Shown here: positions 23,924-36,556 of the stretch, piece by piece
Position numbering within the stretch: the stretch's first letter is position 1
Layout: every line of letters begins with the position of its first letter
From: Carex sylvatica
Taxonomy: Eukaryota; Streptophyta; Magnoliopsida; Poales; Cyperaceae
DNA length: 52,211 bases
Direction: 5' to 3'
Assembly: GCA_964058845.1 (NCBI GenBank)
Contig: CAXKVR010000349.1
Coordinates: 1 to 52,211, forward strand
The notes under the pieces: generated by a model
What the model saw: only the letters and a program-made list of their open reading frames with translations
Told to the model about the DNA's origin: nothing
The model's database searches: none
Position numbers and translations under genes: made by a program

Positions 23924-26379
23924 ATGTCTGTCAATTTGAACAGTGCACTGAGGAAAGCAAATGATCTGGAAGATGAGAAGCTTTATGCTGCCTTGTTGCT
24001 AGCAGAGGGAGACAGACAATTGACAGCCCTGCTCCAGCCACCACTTGATCATGTAAGAGACCGGGATGATCTTCCTTTAAACGAAGGAAGTCAACGACAA
24101 GCTATGTGCCCGGATCTATATCGAGCCATGCTATCTGGATCCAAAAATCGTGTTATTGAGTTGCTTGGGCTCCAAGAGGAGATGACTTGCATAAACGATG
24201 TTAGTCTTGGTAATGGCACGTATGCGTCATGAGTATTCATTTTATTGATTTATTAATCAAAATATAATTCAGGACCTAGGTTAATTTAATTATTTCTCAT
24301 ATTTTGCTGATCCATTACAGATCCAACAGAGGTGAAAATTTTGTTAAAAGACACTCACAAGAGTAAAAAGTCAAATAAGCACTGGGGAGGCAGAGTTCAC
24401 GGTGACGGTTTATGTATGCTTCATGAGGTCACTGCAGAAAAGAACACCGTGCTCCACATAGCTGCAGAAAAAGGTCATGTAGAACTTGTCGAAAAAATCA
24501 TCCGGAGAGAAAATACCCTTTTAGTATCTCAAAATTCCATGCAAGAAACACCACTGCACCTGGCTGCAAAAGCAGGGCACCGCAGAATCGTCTCCCTTAT
24601 TGTATTTCTAGCTCAAGAGTCCGGTATTGGGGCCTATGAAGTACTCACAAAAAGAAGCATCTACGGAGATACAGTTCTGCATGAGGCAACTCGACATGGT
24701 CATGAAGATGTGGTACAAGTACTCATGACAGTAGCTCCTGCACTGTCTGTTGAGTTGAATAATGCCTCCATGTCTCCATTGTATCTTGCAGTGTTTAGAA
24801 ATTATATTGGTATGGTAAGAACATTGCTACAAAGCGTACAATACTCGCATTCATCCGTTGTTGGGCCAAACCAGCAAAATGCTTTGCATGCTGCTGTTCT
24901 ACAAAGTCAAGGTAATAATACTACTCTTCTAAATGATCTGTCTCCAGACTAAAAAAAAATTAGAACTTGAAAAAAAAAAAATCAGCTCAAATTCTGTATG
25001 CCATTGTCAGAATTAACGTCTATGCTGCTTGATTGGAAAGCTGAATTGGCGAATAAAAGGGATGCCTCGGGAAGTACTCCACTACATTACGCAGCATCCA
25101 GTGGAGATGTCACAATAGTAAAATCTATTTTGGATAGAGCGCCTTTAGCTGTTTACATTAAAGATCAAGAAGGTTCTTCCCCTTTACATGTCGCTGCACG
25201 AATGCGCAATTGCTCTGCCATTTCTTGTATGATTGATCATTGTCCGGACTCATTTGAGCTCCGTGACAACAATGGTTGGAATTTCCTGCATATTGTGGCT
25301 CAACATGGTGGTAGAGATATTAATCTTAATCATCATGATTTGAAAAATATAATCTCCATAATTAATCTTACCTCAAGGAAACCAGATTTGAAAAAATTAG
25401 TTAATGAGAGGGATAATGAAGGAAACACACCCCTGCACCTTGCCTCTATGAATGGCAATTCAGAGGTAATTTTGCATTTTCTTAGAATAAGCAAAGCAGA
25501 CATGACACTAATGAACAATGAAGGCATGACGGCGCTGGACCATGCAGTTTCATTAAGCAGCTTTTTCCTCATGGTAGAGTCTCATAAGTTATATTTATTC
25601 CTAAAACATCATAATATTGTTATTATGATCAGAATGCATTGGTTTTTAAGTTTTAACTATAACATTTATCTGAACAGGCAGGTGCTGTAGCAACACTGGC
25701 TCCTTATGGAGCCACTTTTAGTCCTCAGCGACAAGACAAATTAGTGATGAAGAACTGGAAAGATGAAACAACAAAATGGATAGACAGAGTTTCTAAGAAC
25801 CTGATAGTTGTTTCCGTTTTAATCGCTACAATTGCATTCTCTGCCGCTTTCAATGTGCCAGGATCGTACAACGGCGATGGAGTAGCAAACCTCCGTCAAA
25901 TATGGCAGTACAACATCTTTCTCGTACTCGACACTATTGCCATGTCGGCCTCTGTGTCTGCAACAATGTTGCTTGTGGTTACAAAGGCAGTTAGCATGAG
26001 GTGCTCTTGGATTAGCTTCTCCGTCTCTCTGATTTTCTTGTTTGTATCACTATTCGCTATGCAATTGGCCTTTGTTGTTGCTGTAATAGTAGCATTGGGG
26101 GATGGTAAATCTGCCATCAAGTCCATCATTTCTACTATTTCGACGTCTTTCTTCACCTGGACAGTAATGGCTATCCTTAATATTGGTTCCCCAGCGAAAT
26201 TCAGGACAATGAGAAAATTTCTCTCTTCTACAAAAGAACAAACGCAAACAACACGCCAAATTGCTATTCAATTTCCCAAGTTGGCCTCCTATGTTAAGAG
26301 ATTGAACTTGTTTATTTTCTTACACTTGTTTTTTTACATCGTAACCCAAGTTATATTGTGGACACCTATGAACAAGTAA
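23924..26379 (+). CDS. Ankyrin-repeat membrane protein with PGG domain (ACD6/ITN1-like)
   Basis: Four exons join in phase: 23924-24209, 24321-24911, 25011-25573 and 25678-26379, giving 713 residues. About nine ankyrin repeats run from residue ~130 to ~475 (TVLHIAAEKGHVELV, TPLHLAAKAGHRRIV, TVLHEATRHGHEDVV, TPLHYAASSGDVTIV, SPLHVAARM, TPLHLASMNGNSEVI). The last exon encodes a PGG domain: WIDRVSKNLIVVSVLIATIA, then about four hydrophobic segments. The family motif PGG reads PGS. Relatives are plasma-membrane proteins in defence or salt signalling in other plants; the role here is inferred only. The start follows AGCAAC and precedes an N-terminal MCPDLYRAMLSGS segment typical of the family. Confidence 0.9.
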
Positions 26380-26995
26380 ATGCTCTGTAGATAAGGATAT
26401 TTTACTTTGGTGGGGAAGTTATATATCGTTTTTAAAATTTATAAACTACTAGTGTTTCTTTTGTAAATATGCAGTATATAGACATGTGTCATGAATTAAT
26501 ATTGTAAATTGTTAATAATTTTGGTAGTTTATATAGGATGAGATGGTTGGGGTGAACTATTCATGCTTCCACTATCAGTTATTCTGGAATTAGCTCTTGT
26601 TACAAATAGTATTTTCTGATAAATAAGACTAAAAGTCCAGTGATGCGGTGGGTAGTGACAGGTGGCTTGGCATAATTTTCAACTGGTAACATAAGACTAG
26701 AATTCCAGTAATGTGTGAGATAACAGCTTGTTATCTCATAAAAGCTTTTAAGCTACACAAGAGGAGATGAAAATTTAAATGTTTCATGATTTGTATTATT
26801 TCGTTCTTGATACATGTACAGACTCTATTTATAGATAATAGCACAAAGTCTTAACTACACATCTAATCCTGGTTACATGAATCTAACTATAGTTCAATTG
26901 GCTATCAGCATTCTTATTATAAGAAAGGATAGCAAACATCTGAACATTTCATCATTCTTTCAATTTAGCCCTCATAAAACTAAAAATTGCATGTT
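26380..26995. other. Convergent intergenic region
   Basis: It probably holds the 3' UTR of the ankyrin gene and, from the other side, that of the PPR gene. A perfect hairpin GAGATAACAGCTTGTTATCTC lies near 26728. The sequence AAGACTA(A/G)AA(T/G)TCCAGT(A/G)ATG is repeated at 26627 and 26693. Confidence 0.5.
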
Positions 26996-28716
26996 TCAGT
27001 AATTCCAAAATATCTGATTACTCCTGTAACGCTTTTTCAAATATACCCGCACGAGTTCGGCATATGACCATCTCTTATTCTTGACAGATTCCAAGAGAAT
27101 CTCGGAACTTGCGTGAAAATCCCCTTTGCCAAACGCCTCAAACACTAACAGGTCGGTACGTACAACGGGTACACGACCCATACCCATCTTCTCTAATGCA
27201 AAAGGAAGATTTCTTCCAAGCCTTCTCTCCAAATAAGCATCAACAAAGCAACCATACATCACTAGGTCGGGTCCCACACGCTCACTTTTCATGTGGTTTA
27301 AACTCAAATGCAAATCCCAAAACATGCACATTTTTGAAAAGGCAAGAGCTCTGACATTGAATGTGTTCAAATCGGGTTTAAACCCGTTATCCAACATGTT
27401 CAGAAATTCTCTCTGTAGAGTCTTCATTTTAAAATTAACAGCATATGACAGTAAAAGAAGGTTCCACAGCAAATTGCCCACATTTAATCGGCGTAAACCC
27501 ACATCCTTCACAAATTCCCCTAATTTGAAATATTTCCTCTCTCTTATATACTTAGAAGCCATAACACGGATTGTATCTTTCTCAACCGAAATTTGAGATT
27601 TTTTAAGCCTCTGGTACACATATTCCATGTCAGAAATCGAACCGTGACAACTGTAATACTTGACAAAAGTATTTCCTGTAAAGGAATCAATTTTCAGACC
27701 CTTTGATGTCATTTTGTAAAGAGTCTCCTCCATTAACTCCAACAAACCGGCCTTGCCGAAGCAAGAAACGGCAAGAGAATACACACTTCGGGAAATTTCA
27801 TTGTCAGTACGATTTCGCAAAGTGATATCATCTATAATTGGAAGAATATCCTCAAAGCGATCCATTTGAGCATAGCATTGAATCAGGCTTGAGACAAGAT
27901 CGAGATCTATGTTACTATTACTAGTGGGGGCAAAGAAGGAGCTGTATAGGATTTCATCACAAAGGGACTGTGCTTCAGCAAAGAGACCATTATTGGCATA
28001 GTGAAGCAGGAGAGATGAGACATTGCGGCATGATTTTTCACATTGCGGGTTCAATTCTCCAAGGAGGTGCTCTCTTCCATGCTGATGTTACCATAAATGT
28101 AAGAAACTTGCCATTTAGTCTCTTCAAGATTACAATATCAATCACATTCATATCCAATCAATTAGGTTCAATCTACTGGATTAGATTTTGTGTAATAGGA
28201 AAGCCTATATAAACCCTTTAGCTAGTAGAATAATTTGGAAATATAATAATGGCTAATTAGCCTATATAAACCCTTGTAAGCAATGTAATGTAATGATAAT
28301 CCAACCCATGATTTCAAAAAAAAAAAAATGTAATGATAATCAATACAATCAATGAAATTATTTTTCTTTCAATTCATTCTCAAATTCTAAGGAATTGCAA
28401 TGATTATGATGGTAATATTAACAGGCTTGTAAAGCCCTATTTTCAATTGAATAGTCAGAACATGGGATATCATTATCATACTCATATAATCTAATCAGTA
28501 TCAATAAAATGTCTGAATTGTGATAGATTGAAGACAGAAAAGAGGAGCAATGTAAGTAGGAGGTACCTTTACCTGGGAATTCAATGTGAGGTTAGATTTA
28601 GAAGTGGAATTGAGGGGAGCATGAATAGATGTAGATGTGCTCCTACTCAGTGAATTGGGCGAAAAACAGCAATTGCGATTACCAGCAAGTGATGTTACTG
28701 TCAGTGCAGTTTGCAT
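26996..28716 (-). CDS. P-type pentatricopeptide repeat (PPR) protein
   Basis: Exon 1 is 28716-28573 and exon 2 is 28081-26996; both borders are phase 0 and obey GT/AG, giving 409 residues. The N-terminus (MQTALTVTSLAGNRNCCFSP, then Ser/Thr-rich with few acidic residues) looks like a chloroplast or mitochondrial transit peptide. The body holds degenerate 35-residue helical repeats, for example VSSLIQCYAQMDRFEDILPI, YSLAVSCFGKAGLLELMEET, SFTGNTFVKYYSCHGSISDM and DLNTFNVRALAFSKMCMFWD. PPR proteins bind organelle RNA in a base-specific way. No DYW or E domain is visible, so P-class. The first in-frame ATG (28716) was chosen. The intron carries an LTR-like insertion. Confidence 0.85.
28098..28380 (+). 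mobile_element. LTR-like remnant in the PPR intron
   Basis: CCTATATAAACCCTT occurs at 28204 and again at 28261, each a TATA-type promoter motif as in copia LTRs. It is followed by AATCAATACAATCAATGAAA, typical of LTR U5 DNA. Clear LTR ends and target duplications could not be found, and a 13-A run interrupts it near 28317. Solo LTR remnant is the best guess. Confidence 0.35.
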
Positions 28717-28758
28717 GGAGAAATTAAAACTTTGTATTGCTTTCTCTTCAAAGTTCAA

Positions 28759-29784
28759 ACTGAAAAGAAAGACTTGACCTTCAAAAATGATCCAGCTGAA
28801 ATTTTAATAATCAGAGAGAAAACATGAGAACGGCTTAAAAGAAGAGGTGGGGAGGCTTGGGGAATTTATATCACCTAAGGTAACACAAGAATTAGATAAT
28901 TGGTACACTTGATATACAGAGAGGGTGCTGACATACTGCACCTGACCAGGACTACTGCATGTTCATAAATAATATATGCAATCAGCTCAGATGCCTGGTC
29001 ATTCTGATGTACTGGTATGTGCTGGTATTGAACAGGCAATGAGCACTCAATTCTCCAACCACTGGTTCGCAAAACTCAGCATAACTGAGAGCAAGACAAA
29101 TTATAAAATAATTGGAGGGCTGACATGCAATTTAACCATGTACCAGTACGTGCTGGTGATGAAGCAGGTACTGAACAATGAATTCTACAGGCGCTGCCTC
29201 AAAATGAATGTTGTAATATTTTATTCTTTTTGTTTTTTTTTTTCATCCCATAAAGGCATTATCCATTCTACTGTTTTTATTTTTTTTTATTTTCATGTTA
29301 CTAAACCATGTAATCTAAACACAGCTTATGTCATCATAAATGAAATTTAAAGGCTTGACCCTCAGCTTTCTTTCAAACAAAAAAAAAATAACAACACCAT
29401 ATTAGCAACAGCAAAAAAAACTGAAATTATAAAAGAAATAAAATAGACATTGAAAAGTATGAAAATAAAAAGGAGATTCGTACCAGGCTACCGCCACTTA
29501 TGGAGAAAAACTAGTGGGGCCCAGACGTTGGGAGCCGGAGAGAAGACACGAGTGGGGCCCAGATGTGGAGAGACGCTGAGAGAATAGAAGAGGAATCTGA
29601 ATAGGGGGGAACTGGGAAGAGCTCCAGATGGGGAGCGATTTTTCAGTGGTTGGCAAATCAGTCGGAGGCGGCCCAGTTCAAAATTGAGTGGTAGACAGAG
29701 AATTTACAGTACTGTGTAAGAGAACTGGATATGAAGAGAAATTCTCAAAAAAAAAAAAAAAAAAATGAAGAGATGAATTCCAAT
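28759..29784. other. Upstream of the PPR gene; no gene seen
   Basis: The first ~100 bases are probably the PPR promoter and 5' UTR. The motif TACTGGTATGTGCTGGTATTG (29007) and its near-inverse at 29140 (TACCAGTACGTGCTGGTGAT) are noted. 29485-29690 is GC-richer and repeats GTGGGGCCCAGA (29513, 29552). No frame was recognised. Confidence 0.45.
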
Positions 29785-29943
29785 CCTCTGAGATACCTCA
29801 TATTTTACGTGTATTTATGGAAAATCTCAACCGTTCAAATATATTCTACACGAATCTCAAAGCACAAATAATACTGGCCCTGCGCTATCTGCGAATAGGC
29901 ACCGGACACATCGGTCACGCAAAATATGAGATAACTCAAGAGG
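29785..29943. mobile_element. Small 159 bp MITE-like inverted repeat element
   Basis: CCTCTGAGATACCTCATATT at 29785 is matched in reverse by AATATGAGATAACTCAAGAGG ending at 29943, with ACGTG/CACGC further in. The interior has CACGAATCTCAAAGCAC, like the core of other foldback elements in this window. No target duplication was seen. Confidence 0.5.
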
Positions 29944-31426
29944 ACACGCAGTCTGAAGGGATGCTAGCAAGTAAAACTGTGCAAGACCGAAGATTGCAGT
30001 CCATTACCTCTTAGCAGTGTTTTAAATTACGGCCCCATATATATATATATGAGGTAAACTGAATTTATGTATAATTTGATTGTAGTTGGCATATTTGTTT
30101 GTGCTTTTGTACTTAATTAATATGATAATTTGATTATATTTTAATTAAAATTTATGTGAAAAATTAATGATGGTTATGTGGAAATAAACGATCTGATGAA
30201 CGGAAACGGGGAAATTGAAAAACTTTTGCTCCGTTATACCTGGTCTCCCTCTTCGTCTCCCTCTCGCTCTCCGCCTTGCCTCGTAAACCCTAAGACTGTG
30301 CTCCAATTGAAGGGAGCGGAGGGGAGGGGAAGAGAGGGGAAGGGGAGGAACAAATTGTAATTCACCCGCTCCAGAAAATGAAATCGGAAGGGAAGGAACG
30401 ACACAGAGAGTCAACGCCTCACCCCATAGCAACGAAATCTTTCACCCCCAATTCGGGGTGTAGCCAAAGGAAAAACGGGCCCACCATAAACAATTACGGA
30501 ATCTACCCTTCTCCTTTTCGATTTCCTCCTAGCAGAAATACGCAAGTTCTCAACACCGTCTTTCTCGGCAGCATTGCCTTCCTCTTGGTTTCTTCATCTG
30601 GGTTACGCTCTTTCTCGGCCGTGTAAATAAGTATCCTTTTTACCTTTTTGCTATTTCTGCTCAATTCGCTGCCACAGCCTCTTGCTTGTACAACTTCTAC
30701 TCCATTTATGGTTCTATTTGTTTACAACTACTGTGATTTGTACGATTGATTGTGCAATTTGATAATTTTTAGCCGATTCTTATGCAAATTTGTAAGATAA
30801 ATTCGGAAATTCAAATAAAATCTGGGCTAAAATTGAAGAAGTGCGTTTTGAGTTGGACTTGCTTTTTTTTTTTTTTATTGTCTGATTCTTTTCTGAACTA
30901 TTTGTTTACTAGAGGAAGAAAATTACTTTGTAATTCATTCTTGATAAAAAAAAAATCAGTACTGCTGAGTGCATAGGAATAAAAGACCGAGTATAGCAAG
31001 GTGAGAATCCATGTGAGAATACCCAATGTAATTGCACGATTGGGAAAAAGAAACCAAATTATGAAGTAGTCAAGCAAAAGGCTGTCATTGCATCAGGAAA
31101 AGAGGGCTTAGAAAGTTCAATGTATCGATAAGATTCAATGAAGAAACAGTCCATTAATAATTAAGGCCTTCACTGAAGAAATCGTAACGGAAAACTGATT
31201 TATGTCATATACATGTTACATATCGTCATAACCCAACTCAATTGGAAATACCAAGCGCACAAAAATTCAAAGACAAAGAAATCCAAAAGGACACATATCA
31301 GTATTCAGTACCATGTAATACACCTCAATATATAACTTACCATGATTCCAGCACCAACAGTTACTGGTATAGTAATAAGCGCCACTTTAAGCATGGAACT
31401 ATAAAATAAAACACACAAGCTTCTAC
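29944..31426. other. Intergenic DNA with a possible transcription start region
   Basis: (TA)n lies at 30037-30050. 30225-30640 is GC/CT-rich with AAACCCTAA (30286), GGGCCCACC (30477) and a CT-rich stretch after it, the composition of a plant promoter and first exon on the plus strand. The open frame 30378-30626 has no recognisable domain. 30640-31426 is AT-rich and empty. Confidence 0.35.
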
Positions 31427-33400
31427 CTTATGAGGTTTTGAGGAGTGAAATTAGATTCTCAAAAATGGTTGATGACAGCACCTTTCCATGATGATTTAAA
31501 TTTTGAAAACTGCTCTGAGCTGTGCTCTGACTCAGTCGTGAAACCAGCAGGACCTACTAGAAAAATAACATAGGACAAGTATATCATATGAAATCATAAA
31601 TTATTGTAAATTACTAAAATCTTGAAGTAACAGGACCACACTTTATGACCAAAAAAAGAAAGAAAAAAGGAATATCTAGTTTTCCTTCAATTTTTCTCAA
31701 ATGACCTCCTTCCTAACAACTTATCTGTACTGTAATAGGAGTCTGGTCAATCTAGACAAAGCATAGAAAGAGGAGGTTTCCAAGTATATAGGTAATTTGG
31801 GATATGCGGGGACACACATGAATATTTTTGAAAATCACAAATCAATTTCATAAATATTAATAGAATTCCACCTTTAGTGCATACTTCGATGCCACGTAGC
31901 CACCAAATGAGTGGCCAGCAAAATGAAATTAGTCAGATTCTTAGCCTTGCGCCATTCTTCGAAAGAATCAATGAACCATGCTTTAGTTTCTGTCAGGATT
32001 TAGAAAAAAGGTCATTTAATTCACTGAATCAGAGATCCTGGGTAACCTGACACAAAAGATTGATTTCAAACAATGGAGTTCCATTTAACAAACCTTCAGT
32101 ACCTTTACAAGTGAAGTCAGGTCAACTTGAGCCACCCCATCTGAAAATAGAAAAGGTGATAAGTGAAACAAACTTTTGCAGATAAAATATCAGAATGAAT
32201 ACTGGTGTTGACCTATTTAATGAACCAAAAGATTGAATTACGGGAATACTGGTACCATTTTGGATAAGTTAGACCAATTTACCCCTTTCATTCTTTATTT
32301 TATAGTCTCATCAATGCAGGCAATCCGAGTCAGAACAAAACAATAGAACATAAAGCAGTGAAGTCCTCACATGTTGGTGTTGCATTTTAATTTTATCACT
32401 CAAAAGCAGTAGCACACTAACTTAAACCTTATATATAACAATAAGCAATTACCCGCGCTGATGAATGGCAATGACTTGAAATTTACTCGCAAGGGTGTCA
32501 AAGTTCCTAAAAAAAGAAACCCTGAGAGGCGCCATAGCCGTGAACTAATATTATTGTAGGAGAGTTTTCACTGCTGTCAAAGGTAACAGTTTATATAACA
32601 TGGTTCATTGCTAGATGATCTGAACGACTTGATCTTCGACCCGGGTGGACCCGACCCTATATTGACCTGCTCAGTTGTGCAGCCAGTTCTACAGTAAAAA
32701 AATGTTGGATTTGAGAAATAAAATTGAAAAAAGGGCTTTGATTCGTGTTTCAATAACATAGTTCTCCAATCAGATGCCAGTAAGAAAAGTTTCCAAGAAT
32801 GCAAATTAAAATTAGAACATTAAGCTTGGTGTCCTAATGTAAACATACCAAGCAATTTTATTTTCATTATTATCTTTTTGCTTATGAAGTGCGTATATGC
32901 ACAAATTGTGCCAAACTGTCAATCAAGATCAACAGACACAATTAGCTGGGATATTAATCTCAACAGAAAAAGCCAAAATTAGTACTTCTCAATGATAGTT
33001 CATTCATTCCGGTTTTAGATAAATTGATAAATATGTTCAACTATATCACCGTAAATCACAATAATGTACTGTCACTTTCCTAGGATGTTTCAACAAGCTC
33101 GAGTCCAGTCCCTTCCGAAATGAAGAGGATCCAATACAAGACAAAAAAAAAAGGGAGTCAAGCTATGTAATTGAGTTAAGAAGACTCACTTGACGACAGA
33201 AAGGAGGCGTTTCTTGGCGGCGATGATGTGATCAGTAGAGGTTGGGACCCACTTCAGGCACCGACCCGGCAGCTTGGGGCTCTTGGTTCGTCGACTGAGA
33301 GGATTCGGAGGTCGATACCTCAACAAATTGATCGCCCATTTCTCACGTTATTCGAAAGCGCTATGGCTGAATATAGGATGCGGATGAGAGAAGAGCAGGA
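31427..33400 (-). pseudogene. CGI-58-type alpha/beta hydrolase pseudogene (At4g24160-like)
   Basis: Five exon remnants lie in order on the minus strand: about 33400-33191 (LKWVPTSTDHIIAAKKRLLS), 32688-32453 (EQVNIGSGPPGSK, VHGYGASQGFFF), 32140-32103 (WGGSS then a stop), 31989-31872 (AWFIDSFEEWRKAKNL then the nucleophile region) and about 31555-31427 (WKGAVINHF then a stop). They match the plant CGI-58 family of alpha/beta-fold acyltransferase/lipase proteins in lipid turnover. Damage includes frameshifts in exon 2, a one-base loss just before the GHSFGG nucleophile motif, TGA for the Arg codon in exon 3, and TGA in exon 5. Later exons are not found. Confidence 0.85.
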
Positions 33401-33646
33401 GACGTGGGGCGCTCGACAATGGTGAAAGAGGCGGAGGGCAACGACGAGAGAGAAGCGGATGAGAGGAGCAGGAGACGGAGGGTAACAAAAGACTGTTCAT
33501 TCTGAAATGACTATTTTACCCTTCCACTAAAAACTTCTGTTAAATTTAACGACAGCTGCTTAAATATTGTGGACCGTTCGATCAGCAAAAATGAACAGTT
33601 CTACTGAAAAATATAGTCCATAGAAGCCTTTGCCATATAGATATAT

Positions 33647-34059
33647 GAGTAGAACTAGGGTCTTCTTAAGCTCACCAAAATGTTTGGTGAGCTTAACTTC
33701 AAAATTTATCAAATCGATTTCAAATAACGAATCCGAATCGTTGAAATCCACCTACCTTACGAGTGATGCATCTACATGTGAAAATTTTAAACGTTCGAAT
33801 TAATTTAGTATAAAGTCAAGCGGTCAAAAAACGTTCAAAAAATGAATGCACTAAAATTAATTTATTAACCTTTTAATTTTGACCGATTGACTTTATACTA
33901 AATTAATTCAAATGTTTAAAATTCTCACATGTAGACGCATCACTCGTAAGATAGGAGGGTTCTAACGGTTCGAATTTGTCATTTGAAACCAATTTGATGG
34001 ATTTTGGAGTTAAGCTCACCAAACACTTTGGTGAGCTTAAGAACACCCTAGTTCTACTC
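33647..34059. mobile_element. Foldback MITE 'E' with TTAAGCTCACC hairpin tips
   Basis: GAGTAGAACTAGGG at 33647 is matched in reverse by CCCTAGTTCTACTC ending at 34059. Each end holds its own hairpin, TTAAGCTCACCAAA / TTTGGTGAGCTTAA. The arms continue inward (ACGAGTGATGC, TTTAGTATAAAGTCAA) to a centre near 33860. A (TC)n run follows directly. Confidence 0.88.
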
Positions 34060-34097
34060 TCTCTCTCTCTCTCTCTCTCAATATATATATATAAATA

Positions 34098-34521
34098 GAG
34101 GTTGGCTACTATGCTTATATAAGCATATCCCCACATATGCTTATAACTCATTTTTGTGTTTTCAATGTCCAAATGGTCGATCTGAACCGTTAGATGTGAT
34201 ATCTATATTGAAATGTGCTTGGAGACCAAATTTTACATTTTTCTGATTTTTTTACTATTTATTAAGCCACTTTGAAAATCACTGATCCAACGATGGCTTA
34301 ACAAAACAGTAAAATCAGAAGCCACCGTTGGATCAGAGATTTTCAAATTGGCTTAATAAATAGTAAAAAAATTCAGAAATATGTAAAATTTGATCTCCAA
34401 GCACATTTCAATATAGAGATCACATCTAACGGTTCAGATCGACTATTTAGACATTGGAAACACAAAAATGAGTTATAAGCATATGTGGGAATATACTTAT
34501 ATAAGCATAGTAGCCAACCTC
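34098..34521. mobile_element. Foldback MITE 'D1' with ATGCTTATATAAGCAT tip
   Basis: GAGGTTGGCTACTATGCTTA at 34098 is mirrored at 34502-34521. The 16 bp palindrome ATGCTTATATAAGCAT lies near each end. The arms of about 200 bases meet around 34310. (TA)n tracts lie on both sides. It is the same family as 34994-35418 and 9058-9258. Confidence 0.92.
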
Positions 34522-34548
34522 TATATATATATATATATATATATATAA

Positions 34549-34956
34549 ATGAGGAGGGTTCAAATGCACCCAAATACTCTCTATCTTTCAAATCTTTTTT
34601 CTCTGTTTTCAAAGTCCGAATAGTCAATCCGAACTGTTAGATGCGATCTATGTATTAATATGTGCTTGGAGACCAAATTTTATATTTTTTGAAATTTTTT
34701 TACTATTTATTAAGCCACTTTGAAAATCGCTGATCCAGTGGTCCAGAAAATGTAAAATCAACGATTTTCAAAGTGGCTTAATAAATAGTAAAAAAATTTC
34801 AAAAAATATAAAATTTGGTCTCCAAGCACATCTTAATATATAGATCTCATCTAACAGTTCGAATTGACTATTCAGACTTTGAAAACAGAGAAAAAGGATT
34901 TAAAAGATAGGGTGCATTTGGGTGCACAAAAATATAGGTGCATTTGAACCCTCCTC
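34549..34956. mobile_element. Foldback MITE 'D0' between two D elements
   Basis: GAGGAGGGTTCAAATGCACC at 34549 is mirrored at 34937-34956. The inner arms (TGCTTGGAGACCAAATTTTA, AAGCCACTTTGAAAATCG) match the D family, but the termini differ and carry TGCA/GGGTGCATTTGGGTGCA instead of the D palindrome. TA tracts join it to D1 and D2. Confidence 0.9.
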
Positions 34957-34993
<37 letters not shown>

Positions 34994-34995
<2 letters not shown>

Positions 34996-35418
34996 GGTTG
35001 GCTACTATGCTTATATAAGCATATCCCCACATATGCTTATAACTCATTTTTGTATTTTGAATGTTCAAATGATCGATCTGAACCGTTAGATGTGATCTAT
35101 ATATTGAAATGTGCTTGGAGACCAAATTTTATATTTTTCTGAATTTTTTTACTATTTATTAAGCCAATTTGAAAATCTCTGATCCAACGGTGACTTCTGA
35201 TTTTACTGTTTTGTTAAGCCACCGTTGGATCAGCAATTTTCAAAGTGGCTTAATAAATCATAAAAAAATTCAAAAAAATGTAAAATTTGGTCTCCAAGCA
35301 CATTTCAATATAGAGATCACATCTAACGGTTCAGATCGATCATTTGAACATTCAAAATACAAAAATGAGTTATAAGCATATGTGGGGATATGCTTATATA
35401 AGCATAGTAGCCAACCTC
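34994..35418. mobile_element. Foldback MITE 'D2' with ATGCTTATATAAGCAT tip
   Basis: GAGGTTGGCTACTATGCTTA at 34994 is mirrored at 35399-35418. The arms meet around 35205. It is nearly identical in design and sequence to D1. (TA)n tracts flank it. Confidence 0.92.
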
Positions 35419-35571
35419 TATATATATATATAGTAACTAATGTGTATTCGTATGAACATGAGATAACAAAAGACTATTCATTCATGTAATTGAACATGAG
35501 GGGCAGCTCCATATAACACAGGCAATGAAAGCACAAATCTTTTGGGACTTCTACGTCAAATTGATGGGAGG

Positions 35572-35778
35572 CAGAGGCGGAGCGAGGAAGGAACAATGGG
35601 GGTCAATTGACCTCCATTTTTTTCAGAATTTTTATAATTATGTATAGTCTTCTATATAATTTAGAATAAAATAGTATAAAATTGCAAAATTGACCCCCAT
35701 TATTTATAGAAATTTTTTATATGATTGACCTTCATATGTGTTTGACCCCCATAGTTCAAAAGTCTAGCTCCGCCCCTG
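35572..35778. mobile_element. 207 bp hAT-type MITE with perfect 8 bp duplication
   Basis: ATGGGAGG lies at 35564-35571 and 35779-35786. The element begins CAGAGGCGGAGC and ends GCTCCGCCCCTG, the hAT-type terminal repeat common in plants. Subterminal GGGGGTCAATTGACC and TTGACCCCCAT copies are visible. Removing it restores the LINE frame across the site. Confidence 0.93.
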
Positions 35779-36556
35779 ATGGGAGGTGAATCTGATGAGA
35801 TGCCGCACATAAATTGGAGTAACTTATACAATCCAGACCACAATCTACAAGATCTGATAGCACCTGTAACAGTTGAAGAAGTTAGTACAGTGATCAATGA
35901 TTGGCCGTCAAATAAAAGCCCTGGTCCAGATGGCTTCACGGGAGAGTTTTACAAGGAATTCAGGGACATTAATTCCTGACATACATAAGGTGGTTAATGA
36001 ATCTTTAGAAAAAAGATTAAACCTGGATCCACTTAACACATCCTATATATTGTTAATTTCCAAAAAAAAAAAGCAAGAAAGCCACAGGACTTTAGACCTA
36101 TCAGCTTGCTACATGGTATACATAAATTAGTTTCAAAGATCTTGGCTAACAAACTTCAACCTCATGTAGAACATTTGGTCAAAGACAGTCAGACAGGTTT
36201 TGTGAAAGGACGACAAATCACTAAAGGATTTCTTTATGCGTAACAAGTGATTCAAATTGCAAATGAGAAAAAAAAATCCAATTGCCTTGTTCAAGGCAGA
36301 TATTCATAAGGCATTTGATACGGTCAACTGGAAATTCGTGATTAAGGTCTTTGAAGGGCTTGGATTTCCATCAAAATGGATCCATTGGATAATAAATTGT
36401 GTATTCAGAGGAAGCTCACAAATAATTATTAATGGATTATTGGGCAAGAAGATACAATTGAGAAGAGGAGTACGCCAAGGAGATCCGTTGTCTCCCCTTT
36501 TGTTTATATTGGCAATGGACTTCATTCCAAGATGGTTGGCCAAACTAGTGCAATGT

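Noticed and set aside
26725..26750. Perfect hairpin as a bacterial-style terminator
   Set aside because: Plant genes do not use such terminators; it is noted only as a hairpin.
30378..30626. 82-residue open frame as a coding gene
   Set aside because: No domain is recognised. The DNA looks like promoter and leader; kept only as possible regulatory DNA.
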